NCBI RefSeq assembly: GCF_000331535.1
Contig: NZ_AMZN01000048.1
Span: forward strand, 34,722-98,721
DNA: 64,000 bases
Direction: 5' to 3'
Source: Fulvivirga imtechensis AK7
GTDB lineage: Bacteria; Bacteroidota; Bacteroidia; Cytophagales; Cyclobacteriaceae
Made by a program: the position numbers and the translations under genes. The notes beneath the pieces were generated by a model, which was given only the letters and a program-made list of their open reading frames with translations, made no database searches and was not told the origin of the DNA. This document shows, in pieces, positions 15,839 to 24,700 of the stretch; the first letter of the stretch is position 1; each line of letters starts with the position of its first letter.

Positions 15839-18800
15839 GTGAAAGGCTTCCTGTATAAACTTATAGCCATTTTCCTGATCATATTCTTTTCAGGGAGCGC
15901 TATCCATGCCCAGAATGAGCTCAATGTAGATAAAAATCTGGATCAGTATAACTATGATCATTGGACCAGTGAGCAGGGTCTGCCGGTCAACTCCATTATT
16001 CACATTATACAGGCACGTACGGGATATATCTGGTTTGTGTCTTACGGAGGTATTACCAGGTTTAACGGAATAGACTTTTATACGTACAGCTCATTTAATA
16101 CTCCTGCTATTCAGAATAATTCCTACACACATATTTATGAAGATCGATCGGGTATAATATGGGCGAGTTCAAGTGGAGCAGGTGTGACAGCTATCGATGG
16201 AGAAAAGATTAAGATCTACGATATGGAGGATGGGCTACCGGGCAATTTTGTACAGGAGGTCGTTGCGGACCTGGAAGGAACGCTATGGGTGGCTACCGAT
16301 AACGGTTTGTATTATAAGGAAGGCGAACGTTTTCTGAATGAAGATACCCCCGGGGAACTGAAAGATGTGAACCTCACCAGTATTGATTGCTCGCAGGATG
16401 GGTATTTATGGGTCGGCACCGTGGATAAGGGTGTTTATCGGTTTAAGGGAAATGATATTCAGCGCTATGACATGAGTACCGGGCTGACCAGTAACCATAT
16501 CAACTATGTGAAATGCGAAATGGGAGCGGTGTTTATAGGGACAGACGGTGGCATGTCAGTAGTAGAAGGAGGAGGGATAAGACGGATGACAACTGAAGAA
16601 GGTTTGTTAAATAATTATGTTACCTCTTCTGAAATAGATAATAATGATATTTTGTGGGTGGGGACCTACAAGGGCTTTACCCGGGTCGATGATGACAGGT
16701 ATTCATATTTTTCAAAGGTACATCCTCTTTTTGGCCAAGACGTTACTTCAATGGTAATGGATAACGAAGGAAATTTGTGGTTGGGAACCTATCGGCAAGG
16801 ACTCTACAAATTGTGGGACGGTAAGTTTACCAACTATTCAGACCTCAGAGCAACTGATCAGAAACCTTATGTGGTACACGCTATTGTTGAAAGGAGTACA
16901 GGGGAGTACCTGGTTGTACACCAGGAGGGTGTCAGCATACTCAATGCAGAAAAGAATACGCTTCAGCCTTTAAATCTTGGCTATGACTTTTCATCTACAA
17001 ATCTTAAAAGTGGGTTTCTGGATAGCAGGGGGAATCTTTGGATATCTACACTCAATTTCCTTTTAAAGTACAATGGGGGTGAGCCGGTAATATATAATAC
17101 GGGAAAAGGCCTTATACATGATAACGTGCGTTTGGTATTTGAAGATTCAAAAGAGAATATCTGGGTGGGTACTACGGATGGCATAACTGTGATCAATAAA
17201 AATGAACAGATAAGTTATTCTGTGGAAAATGGACTGTCTCATGAATACATTATGAGCATTGATGAAGATTCGGATGGTAATATCTGGATAGGTACACGTA
17301 ATGGCCTTAATGTATTTAAAGATGGAAAATTTACATCCTTTTACGCCAGAGATGGGCTGGCAGGTGATTTTGTGTTCAGAACAGTTGAGGATAGTGACGG
17401 TGTAAGGTGGATTTGTGGTAATGCCGGTCTTACAAGATATAAAAATGGGGAGTTCAAAAAAGTGCTGGCAACGAATGGGCTTACCAGCAACACGATTTTC
17501 CAGTTGATAGAAGATGATTTCGGTTATTACTGGTTCACCACCAATCAGAAAGGGATAAGTGTGTTCAAAGTGCGCAAAAGTGAACTCAACGACTTTCTTG
17601 AAGGAAGGATTGATCGAGTTACTTCTGTTGCTTACTCACAGGAAGACGGGTTAAAGGCAACAGCGGCCACATCATCAGCTCAGAGCCTGAAGGCAAAAGA
17701 TGGTACCTTGTGGTTTGCTACTAACCGGGGAGTGGAGATGATCGACCCTGGAAATATCAAGCTGAATGCCAGAAAACCACCGGTGGCTATTGAAAAGGTG
17801 TTGATCGACAATAAACCGGTAACAGCAGATAGTTTGATCACCATTCCTGCCGGAAAGCACCGCATTACGATCAAATTTGCCGCCCTTAGCTATATTGCAC
17901 CTCATAGTATTACTTACAAATACAAGTTATCAGGATTTGATGATGACTGGCAGGAGTCTCAGGATAAGAAGGAGATCAGTTACACCAACTTGCCCTATGG
18001 AAATTATAGTTTTCAGGTGCTGGCGGCCAACAGAGATGGTATCTGGAATGACGAAGGGGCCGTACTTTCCTTTTATATAAAACCGGCATTTTATGAAACG
18101 AATGCCTTTGCTGTGATGGCTATTTTGATAGTGGTTTCTTTGATTTGGCTAGTGTACTATCTCAGAATCAGGTCTCTAAAAAATGCTCAGCAGGAGTTGG
18201 CGAGGATAGTGGCGGTGCGTACTTCTGAAATCACTCATCAAAAAGAAGAGATAGAAGCACAGAAGGAGGCTATTGAGGCGCAGCAGCGACAGATCGAGGA
18301 TAAAAATAAGGAACTGCAAAAGATAAATCTACGGCTGGAAGATATTGTGGAGGAAAGGACAGATCAGCTTAAAAAAGCGTATAAAGAGCTATTGGAGGTG
18401 AATAAGGAGCTGGACACCTTCATTTACCGTTCGGTGCATGATGTAAGAGGGCCTATTGCCCGCCTGCAAGGGTTGAGTCACTTAATTTCACTGGAAACGG
18501 CAGATCAGAAGATACTGGAGCTGGTGAATTTGTTGAATGTAACTGCTGAGGAAATGAATGATGTCTTTTATCGCCTGCTCAACATTGTTCGTCTGAAAGC
18601 CTCTGAACTGAATATTAATGAAGTAAATGTTGGTAAGCTCATAGACCGGGTGCTTGACAGGCTTTTGCCTAATGCAAGAAATGAAGTGCAGGTCAGCATT
18701 GACATAGAGGAGGGATGTCAGCTATTCTCAGATAAGGAGACAGTTGAAAATATTTTCTATCAACTGCTGGATAATGCTATTAAATTTAAAAAAGAAAACG

Positions 18801-19066
18801 AAGTGCCCCGTATTGAGATCCGTTGCAGGAAAATGAAAGGACAGACTGTGTCAATACAAGTGACAGATTATGGTTTGGGCATTCCAAAGGATATTACTAC
18901 CAAAATATTTGATATGTTTTTTGTGGGGCATGACGAGATCAGTGGTAGCGGACTTGGGTTGTATACTGTTAAAACAGCAGTAAAGGTTTTAAATGGGAAA
19001 ATACATCTGGTGAACGATGAAGAGGGAAAAACCACTTTCGAGATTATATTGCCGGCAAATGCTTAG
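15839..19066 (+). CDS. Two-component propeller (Reg_prop/Y_Y_Y) sensor histidine kinase
   Basis: A 1075-residue membrane sensor starting at GTG. Residues 1-24 are a signal peptide ending SAIHAQ. A two-bladed Reg_prop periplasmic sensor (about 30-640) has repeats such as GYIWFVSYGGITRFNG, GTLWVATDNGLYY and GNIWIGTRNGLNVF. It is followed by a Y_Y_Y domain (about 655-740), one membrane span (about 755-778), a long coiled coil rich in Glu/Lys/Gln (about 785-850) and a HisKA-type H-box RSVHDVRGPIARLQG (His867). The ATPase has LLDNAIKF, DYGLGIP and GSGLGLYTVK. No receiver or HTH output follows, so it is a kinase only. The partner regulator is not encoded here. It is convergent with and related to the next gene. 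Confidence 0.92.
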   Translation: MKGFLYKLIAIFLIIFFSGSAIHAQNELNVDKNLDQYNYDHWTSEQGLPVNSIIHIIQARTGYIWFVSYGGITRFNGIDFYTYSSFNTPAIQNNSYTHIYEDRSGIIWASSSGAGVTAIDGEKIKIYDMEDGLPGNFVQEVVADLEGTLWVATDNGLYYKEGERFLNEDTPGELKDVNLTSIDCSQDGYLWVGTVDKGVYRFKGNDIQRYDMSTGLTSNHINYVKCEMGAVFIGTDGGMSVVEGGGIRRMTTEEGLLNNYVTSSEIDNNDILWVGTYKGFTRVDDDRYSYFSKVHPLFGQDVTSMVMDNEGNLWLGTYRQGLYKLWDGKFTNYSDLRATDQKPYVVHAIVERSTGEYLVVHQEGVSILNAEKNTLQPLNLGYDFSSTNLKSGFLDSRGNLWISTLNFLLKYNGGEPVIYNTGKGLIHDNVRLVFEDSKENIWVGTTDGITVINKNEQISYSVENGLSHEYIMSIDEDSDGNIWIGTRNGLNVFKDGKFTSFYARDGLAGDFVFRTVEDSDGVRWICGNAGLTRYKNGEFKKVLATNGLTSNTIFQLIEDDFGYYWFTTNQKGISVFKVRKSELNDFLEGRIDRVTSVAYSQEDGLKATAATSSAQSLKAKDGTLWFATNRGVEMIDPGNIKLNARKPPVAIEKVLIDNKPVTADSLITIPAGKHRITIKFAALSYIAPHSITYKYKLSGFDDDWQESQDKKEISYTNLPYGNYSFQVLAANRDGIWNDEGAVLSFYIKPAFYETNAFAVMAILIVVSLIWLVYYLRIRSLKNAQQELARIVAVRTSEITHQKEEIEAQKEAIEAQQRQIEDKNKELQKINLRLEDIVEERTDQLKKAYKELLEVNKELDTFIYRSVHDVRGPIARLQGLSHLISLETADQKILELVNLLNVTAEEMNDVFYRLLNIVRLKASELNINEVNVGKLIDRVLDRLLPNARNEVQVSIDIEEGCQLFSDKETVENIFYQLLDNAIKFKKENEVPRIEIRCRKMKGQTVSIQVTDYGLGIPKDITTKIFDMFFVGHDEISGSGLGLYTVKTAVKVLNGKIHLVNDEEGKTTFEIILPANA

Positions 19067-22000
19067 TTAGCATGGTTATCAGAAAGAGGCAGCGTTACCG
19101 TAAATTCAGTGTACTCATGGATCTTGCTCTGAACAGTGATAGTGCCATTGAGCTTCTCAACTGTCATTTTAACTAAGTACAAGCCCAGACCACTTCCAAT
19201 CGATTGGTTTACACCCTTATAGAACATTTCAAATACCCTGTCTATTTGTTCCGGATAAATTCCAATGCCGGTATCATAAATTTTGATGGTCAACACTTCG
19301 CTTAAAACAGTAATTTCAATTCGAATTTGGTGTTCAACCCCTCTGGGCTTTCTAAAAACCAGGGCATTTTCCAGCAGGTTCTGGATAATAATACCTAGCA
19401 GGTCCTTGTCGCTACTTACTTCAAGGTCTTCAGAGAAGTTCAAATAGTACTCAATATTGCCATCCTTTTCCAGGTGACTGAGCATGTGCCGGCCGGAGGC
19501 AACTAAGTCAGCAATCCTGACACTGTCTTTTCTGATCTGCGCATTGTTCAGGTCGTGTACCTGTGTGAGCTTGGAGATCAGCACTTTCATATTGTTGGCA
19601 GTTTCTTCGATCAGAGCTACGAAATTTTGATCTGCATCCGGAGGAACAGCCATTTTTGCCAGTGTGGACAAGCCACTGATCCTGCTGATCGGGCCTTTGA
19701 GATCATGGGAAGCCCGGTAGATAAACGTATCCAGCTCTTTGTTTTTGTTTTGCAGTTGCTGTAGGGTTTGCTTGATCTTTTTCGTGCGCTTCTCCACTTC
19801 TTTTTCCAGGTGATTATTTAGCTTTTGCAATGCTTCATTGGCGCTAAGGGTTTCATTCTGAGCAACCTGTAGTTCCCTGTTTTTTTGCTGAATACTGTCC
19901 CTTTGATTGCAGATCTCCTCATACTGATGCTGGAGCAGGTCTTTTTGCCGCTCAATCTCCTTTTTCTGCTGGATCACCTCGTAGGTTCTGTCTGCCACGA
20001 TCAGTTTCAATCTCCTTCGCTGCATCCGGACCCTGAAAGTGTAGAGCAACGCAATAAACCAAATAAACAGAACTCCTAAAATGGAGAATCCGATGTATGC
20101 CCATACCGTTTGATACCACGGAGGCAGAATGGTAAATTCATAGGAAGCAATTCTACCTTCGGTGTCATAAATATTTTTAGCTTTTACATGAAAAGTATAA
20201 GTGCCTGCGCTCAGGTTGTTGTATTCTTTTTTAGTATCCGAGGTCCACTTTGACCAGCCGGGCTCGTTATTTTCAAGGTAATAACTATACACCGTCCTTT
20301 CGGGAGCCTCATAGAAAGCCGCAGCATATTCAAAGGTCAGGTTGTTGTCTTTGTATTCCAGTTCCGGTTTGAAATGGTCAGGTTGGTCGAGTATGATTGG
20401 TGGCACACCGGTCGTGTCAGTATTGTCATAATAATTTCCGTAGAAGATGACTGAATCGCGCACTGATACTCTGCTCACCAGCGTGTTAAAGGGGAGGGTG
20501 TAGTCTTTTTTAACAGTACGATCAAACCGGAAGAGACCTTCGCTGCCTCCGATCCAAATGTATTTATCGCCATCCGGGTAGATAGCGGTGATCTCCATTT
20601 CGGGTAGGCGCCTAAATGGAATATAATCCCTTACATATTCATCCCCCTCTTTTCTAAGCATTTCAACGTGAGCCGTTCGGTCCTCAGAAACTACCGAAAT
20701 GATGTAATTGCCAAATTTGTCTTCTGCTATGTTATTGATATTGAGGCGTTCACTGATAATGCTGCTATCAGGTTCGAACCTTTCGGTTTTTTCGTTGAAG
20801 TGGTAGAAGCCTTTTGTGGTGGTGAATAGAAGACGGTCGTCTTTTTTGATGATTTGAATTTCGTTGATATCAGGAAGGCCATAGGTGGTGTCGTATTTGA
20901 CGATTTGAGGGTTTTCAAAATTAGAGATTTTATAAATTCCATTGAATTTGGCACTGACCCATAAGTTGTTGTCTGTGTCATAAGTAACACTTCTATATGC
21001 GGGATTCGGAATATTTATTGTATATTTTTCAACCCAACTACCTTCTGAATATTCTAAAACACTTAAGCCATTATTATGACCTATATGTAGTAAACTGTCA
21101 TCAAAACTGAGAAATGTTGATTCCGAAAAATTCTGGATTTTTAGTTTTTTTTTAATCACATATACGCCTTCCTGGCTCGCTGCTATTAGCTCATGCTGAG
21201 ATGCTGCCAAATCCCAAATTTTACTATCCAACTCCTTAATTTTATTTAAGCTTTGATTAAAGAGAAGAAATAATCCCTCTGACGAACTAACATATACTTG
21301 ATTATTAAAGCGCAAAATAGAGGTAGGAATGCCAAAAAACTTTGAGTTATTATTCCAATATTCCCATGGTGAAGATAATTCAATAAAAGATATACCTTCG
21401 TTTAAAGCACTCCATAAATTATCATGCGAATCAAACATCACATCCCTCACAGCATTTGTAATCAATCCCCCCCGTGCCTTATCAATAACTCTTTTTAATT
21501 CCAGTTCTTTATCAACTATACCTATCCCTCCATTTATCGTACCTAATGCGTAAAGATTTGACTTAATATGTTTGTCACTGGTAAGTAACTTATTTTCAAT
21601 TAAGAAGCGCTCTGCGTTAGATTCTATGTCCTGAAAATCACCTTGACTGAAAAAATAAAATCCATTCTTGCTGGTTCCAATGAGTAGACTGTTTTGAAGA
21701 TGCTCTTCAATCATTACTATTTCATGCTCTATAATACTTTTACTATGAGGAATTACATTAATTGTGTCTGAGACTATTTTTAGAATACCTTGATTACGTT
21801 GCGTAGTATAGAAGTTATCAAAGACATGAAAACCATATCGAAACACGCCATTATTGACAGGGGACCAATAAGTTAATTTACCATCGGTCCATCTTACTGT
21901 GAGACTGGGAGAGCTAAAATAGACACCATTTTGCGTTGGTATGACATGCCAAAATGGCGTTAGTCGTACATTGGAAGGTAAAAATTGGCTGAGCGTTACA

Positions 22001-22392
22001 AAATGAAGGTCACCTCTTAAGGTTGGCTGAAGATAGCCAAAGTCACCTAAGGTTCCGACAAAAATTCTATTTTTCTTGTCATGAGCAATTGATAAACCCG
22101 GTAATCCATTTTTAATAGGTAAGAATCGCCATTGAGAACCATTAAAATTTATTATCCCGTCATAATTCGCTGCATAAATAACTCCTAGATCATCTTGCAT
22201 AACTTGCCAATTTGCAACTGAGGCGTTGAAATCTTTTCTATTATAGTTCTTAATCAGCAATGAACCGTTTTCTTGAGCGATGCCAGCTTTGGAACAGAAG
22301 AAATAGATAATTAAGATAGAAAAAAAATATACCCTTTTTCTAGAATTAAGTCCAAACGCAGGATGAAGATATGGCGCAATAAAAATTAACAT
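19063..22392 (-). CDS. Two-component propeller (Reg_prop/Y_Y_Y) sensor histidine kinase, paralogue
   Basis: A 1109-residue sensor of the same architecture as the 15839 gene. A hydrophobic export signal ends near residue 39 (KAGIAQ) and is followed by a Reg_prop propeller, a Y_Y_Y domain (FEYAAAFYEAPERTVYSYYLENN...), one membrane span (WAYIGFSILGVLFIWFIALLY) and a coiled coil. The H-box is RASHDLKGPISRISG (His896), with ATPase motifs NLLENALVF, DTGIGIYP and GSGLGLYLVK. The kinase halves of the two genes are clearly paralogous, but the propellers are divergent. The 3' ends overlap by 4 bp. The first ~700 bp of the gene (high coordinates) are noticeably AT-rich compared with its kinase half, suggesting a different history for the sensor part. 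Confidence 0.92.
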   Translation of the reverse strand: MLIFIAPYLHPAFGLNSRKRVYFFSILIIYFFCSKAGIAQENGSLLIKNYNRKDFNASVANWQVMQDDLGVIYAANYDGIINFNGSQWRFLPIKNGLPGLSIAHDKKNRIFVGTLGDFGYLQPTLRGDLHFVTLSQFLPSNVRLTPFWHVIPTQNGVYFSSPSLTVRWTDGKLTYWSPVNNGVFRYGFHVFDNFYTTQRNQGILKIVSDTINVIPHSKSIIEHEIVMIEEHLQNSLLIGTSKNGFYFFSQGDFQDIESNAERFLIENKLLTSDKHIKSNLYALGTINGGIGIVDKELELKRVIDKARGGLITNAVRDVMFDSHDNLWSALNEGISFIELSSPWEYWNNNSKFFGIPTSILRFNNQVYVSSSEGLFLLFNQSLNKIKELDSKIWDLAASQHELIAASQEGVYVIKKKLKIQNFSESTFLSFDDSLLHIGHNNGLSVLEYSEGSWVEKYTINIPNPAYRSVTYDTDNNLWVSAKFNGIYKISNFENPQIVKYDTTYGLPDINEIQIIKKDDRLLFTTTKGFYHFNEKTERFEPDSSIISERLNINNIAEDKFGNYIISVVSEDRTAHVEMLRKEGDEYVRDYIPFRRLPEMEITAIYPDGDKYIWIGGSEGLFRFDRTVKKDYTLPFNTLVSRVSVRDSVIFYGNYYDNTDTTGVPPIILDQPDHFKPELEYKDNNLTFEYAAAFYEAPERTVYSYYLENNEPGWSKWTSDTKKEYNNLSAGTYTFHVKAKNIYDTEGRIASYEFTILPPWYQTVWAYIGFSILGVLFIWFIALLYTFRVRMQRRRLKLIVADRTYEVIQQKKEIERQKDLLQHQYEEICNQRDSIQQKNRELQVAQNETLSANEALQKLNNHLEKEVEKRTKKIKQTLQQLQNKNKELDTFIYRASHDLKGPISRISGLSTLAKMAVPPDADQNFVALIEETANNMKVLISKLTQVHDLNNAQIRKDSVRIADLVASGRHMLSHLEKDGNIEYYLNFSEDLEVSSDKDLLGIIIQNLLENALVFRKPRGVEHQIRIEITVLSEVLTIKIYDTGIGIYPEQIDRVFEMFYKGVNQSIGSGLGLYLVKMTVEKLNGTITVQSKIHEYTEFTVTLPLSDNHAN

Positions 22393-22471
22393 TCATTAAT
22401 TATAATGAATGTTAAAAATAGAGCTTGTAAGACAATAAAAAAATAGATCTATATTTTACTATTAGTATCTT

Positions 22472-22951
22472 TTATTTCTTTATTGCTTGAAGGTGTTCGG
22501 GAGTATATTTATTAGCTAAAGTATCATACCATTTAATTAAGGTTTCTGGCCCAAGTTGGTCATAAATTAAAGCATATTGATTTTTGATTCGATTTTCATA
22601 CAACTCATTTTTTTGAGGGTTATTTTGTAGGTCATACGCAATTTGAATTTTCTCTGCTTGGGTTGTAGGCACATGATGTACTAAGGTTTTTAGCTTATTA
22701 AAGCAATATTCATAGTAGATCTTGCTGTGGAGAAGAAAAGTATGCCACATTTCATCAATCACTAGAAGAGACTTATCTATCAGCAGGCCTCCTTTATTAT
22801 GAGATTTATTCTGCGCAGCCAGCCACAACCATTTTTTGGTTTCGGTAAATATGTCACGAGCTTCCTCAGAACTAACACTATATCTGTCCATAAAAGCGTT
22901 AATGACCACTTCTTCATTTTCGCAATCCAAAGCTTTAAGTAGATTATTCAT
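22472..22951 (-). CDS. Hypothetical protein with MWHT motif (glycine-rich-domain-protein-like)
   Basis: A 159-residue soluble protein. Its most telling piece is LLVIDEMWHTFLLHSKIYYEYC at about residues 64-85, which resembles the (D)xxWHxHxLxTxxYxxFC element of proteins similar to plant glycine-rich-domain proteins (Pfam DUF1399-like); this is a recollection of motif shape. The C-terminus is helical, with DQLGPETLIKWYDTLANKY. It lies between the propeller kinase and a 50-codon Cys-rich peptide gene on the same strand with short gaps, so the three could be one transcript. The gene is AT-rich. I know no function for this type. Confidence 0.6.
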   Translation of the reverse strand: MNNLLKALDCENEEVVINAFMDRYSVSSEEARDIFTETKKWLWLAAQNKSHNKGGLLIDKSLLVIDEMWHTFLLHSKIYYEYCFNKLKTLVHHVPTTQAEKIQIAYDLQNNPQKNELYENRIKNQYALIYDQLGPETLIKWYDTLANKYTPEHLQAIKK

Positions 22952-23020
22952 ATCTTTTTTTTTTAGTTAATAAAAGATGGTCCAGCGCGAATGCTATATC
23001 CACACTGGACAATTCTCTCT

Positions 23021-23173
23021 TTAAAAGGGTTCGCAGGTTTGGCAATTTCCCAGGCAAAATGGTGATTTTGTGTTTCCTTTTACTCTATTCTTTTCAAATA
23101 AAGCGTTGATTAAATCTTCCTTCTTATCAGTGGCTTTTACTTGTGGGGCGATTGTAGTGGTTGTAGTGTTCAT
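23021..23173 (-). CDS. Small Cys-rich peptide, 50 residues
   Basis: A 50-codon frame starting ATG at 23173. The peptide begins MNTTTTTIAPQVKATDKKED, continues with an amphipathic helix LINALFEKNRV, and ends SPFCLGNCQTCEPF. All three cysteines are in the last 11 residues (spacing C-x3-C-x2-C). A charged, helical leader-like half and a Cys-containing tail resemble the layout of a precursor peptide or a metal-binding microprotein. No modification enzyme is recognised beside it, apart from the neighbouring MWHT-motif protein of unknown function 69 bp downstream. The frame is clean, and codons for Thr, Lys and Glu are typical. Coding status is likely but unproven. Confidence 0.55.
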   Translation of the reverse strand: MNTTTTTIAPQVKATDKKEDLINALFEKNRVKGNTKSPFCLGNCQTCEPF

Positions 23174-23526
23174 TTTAATTATTGTTTTAGTTAAAAAAAT
23201 GTTTAAATCTTATACAATAATAAAAATGAATTAGATAAATTGCAAGCAATATTATTTTAATATTTTTATAATTTATAAAAATAGTTATAATAATTTTATT
23301 AAATCAATATTTTGAAAAAACCTTTTAAAAAATCATTCAAATAATCCCATTAATTTTTTCGAAAAATGATCACTTTAGTTACTAACAACTCAAATCATAT
23401 TGTTTCTCAATGAGTTATGTGATTACGGGCGGGTGATTATTGGCTGTAAGGATTAATGAGGGGCTTCGAGTAATGCTATCATTTCATCAATAGTTTTAGG
23501 TTGAGCTTATGATTAAATGGTGGCTC
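23174..23526. other. AT-rich intergenic region
   Basis: About 350 bp, with positions 23180-23360 very AT-rich (long A/T runs, few G or C). It must hold the promoter of the Cys-rich peptide cluster on the minus strand, but no full TTTG/TAnnTTTG pair is seen. The last 100 bp before the kinase stop codon are ordinary sequence. No gene or repeat is visible. Confidence 0.5.
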
Positions 23527-24471
23527 TCAAGACTGACTGGGAGCTTGTATATCCGGCAGTGTGAAATGAAATGTTGTGCCGGAACCTGGTTCGCTTTCTA
23601 CCCATATCTTTCCCTGCAGATGATCCAGAATGTTTTTGCTGAGGTGCAGACCAATGCCTGTACCTCGTTCATTTAAAGTCCCTTTTTCACTGGACATCTG
23701 ATGTATATTAAAAAGGTCGTCAATTTTTTCCTGGTCGATACCTATTCCGTTGTCTGATACACTTACAAAACATGCGTTTATTTCGCAGGAATAATTAACG
23801 ATAATATTTCCTCCCGGGTGAGTAAACTTAATGGCATTAGAGATAAGGTTGCGCAATACTACCTTAAACATTTCCCGGTCTGTATGAATACCCATTTCAC
23901 CAGAGCCGGTACTCAATAAGTTGATGTCCTTTTTTTCTGCTATTGGTCGGTACAGTTCGATTGTTTCTGTAATAGCCTCATTCAGCTTAAGGAAATGAAT
24001 GTCAGGTTTGAAATCATCCTGCTGTACCTGTATCCACCTGATTATGTTTCTCGTCAGGTTGAGTGTATTAGCTATATCCCTGGAAAAGTTGTCAGAAAGT
24101 GCTAAAAACTCATCACCCTGAAGGGATGAATCCCTGATCATTTGTAAGGTCTGTTGAATGTTTGACAGTGGGCTTTTTATATCATGACTTAGAATGTATA
24201 TCAACCTGTTTTTTATCTCATTGTGCATCTTTACCTCTTCATTCTTTTTCTTTATTGTTTGGGCATAGAGAAAAACCAGATGAGTGACCGGGTAGGAGAC
24301 CAGTATCGAAATGATGACAGTTAACAGCAGGCCGTTGGTAAAGGATGTATAAGGTATGAATAATTGCAAAATGGCATAGCACAGCACAGCAAGCACACAT
24401 GCCAGGATGGTGATGATATAACCTTTTTGTAGTTTTCTGGAGAGCTGAAATAGTTGGTTTTTTATCCTCAC
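23527..24471 (-). CDS. Membrane sensor histidine kinase
   Basis: A 314-residue kinase with two membrane spans at about residues 18-39 and 46-70, almost no periplasmic loop, and a cytoplasmic kinase core. The H-box is RLIYILSHDIKSPLSNIQQ with His96. The ATPase domain shows the N-box NLISNAIKF, G1 DNGIGIDQ, F-box-like LFNIHQM and G2 GTGIGLHLSKNIL. With no sensor domain outside the membrane it probably senses a membrane or cytoplasmic signal, or a partner protein. There is no response regulator gene beside it, so it is an orphan kinase. Confidence 0.9.
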   Translation of the reverse strand: MRIKNQLFQLSRKLQKGYIITILACVLAVLCYAILQLFIPYTSFTNGLLLTVIISILVSYPVTHLVFLYAQTIKKKNEEVKMHNEIKNRLIYILSHDIKSPLSNIQQTLQMIRDSSLQGDEFLALSDNFSRDIANTLNLTRNIIRWIQVQQDDFKPDIHFLKLNEAITETIELYRPIAEKKDINLLSTGSGEMGIHTDREMFKVVLRNLISNAIKFTHPGGNIIVNYSCEINACFVSVSDNGIGIDQEKIDDLFNIHQMSSEKGTLNERGTGIGLHLSKNILDHLQGKIWVESEPGSGTTFHFTLPDIQAPSQS

Positions 24472-24700
24472 AACTTATTGGTTAATTGCTTAATGTACTA
24501 ATAAATTTTAGATTTTGCCAGTGCTAACAAATTGATTAATAAATCATTATATTTAGAAGTATTTTGTGGTTGGTTTTCTTAATGAAAAACAATGTATTGC
24601 GCTCTCTTCATTTTACATTATATTGAAGGCTTTAATTCGCAGCAACAATTGTTAATAAGCGCTGTATAGAAATAGTGACCGTTGTCTAAATAATAGATGT

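Noticed and set aside
15839..22392. Classical hybrid two-component systems with receiver and AraC output
   Set aside because: Both proteins end at the ATPase domain; no receiver or HTH sequence follows.
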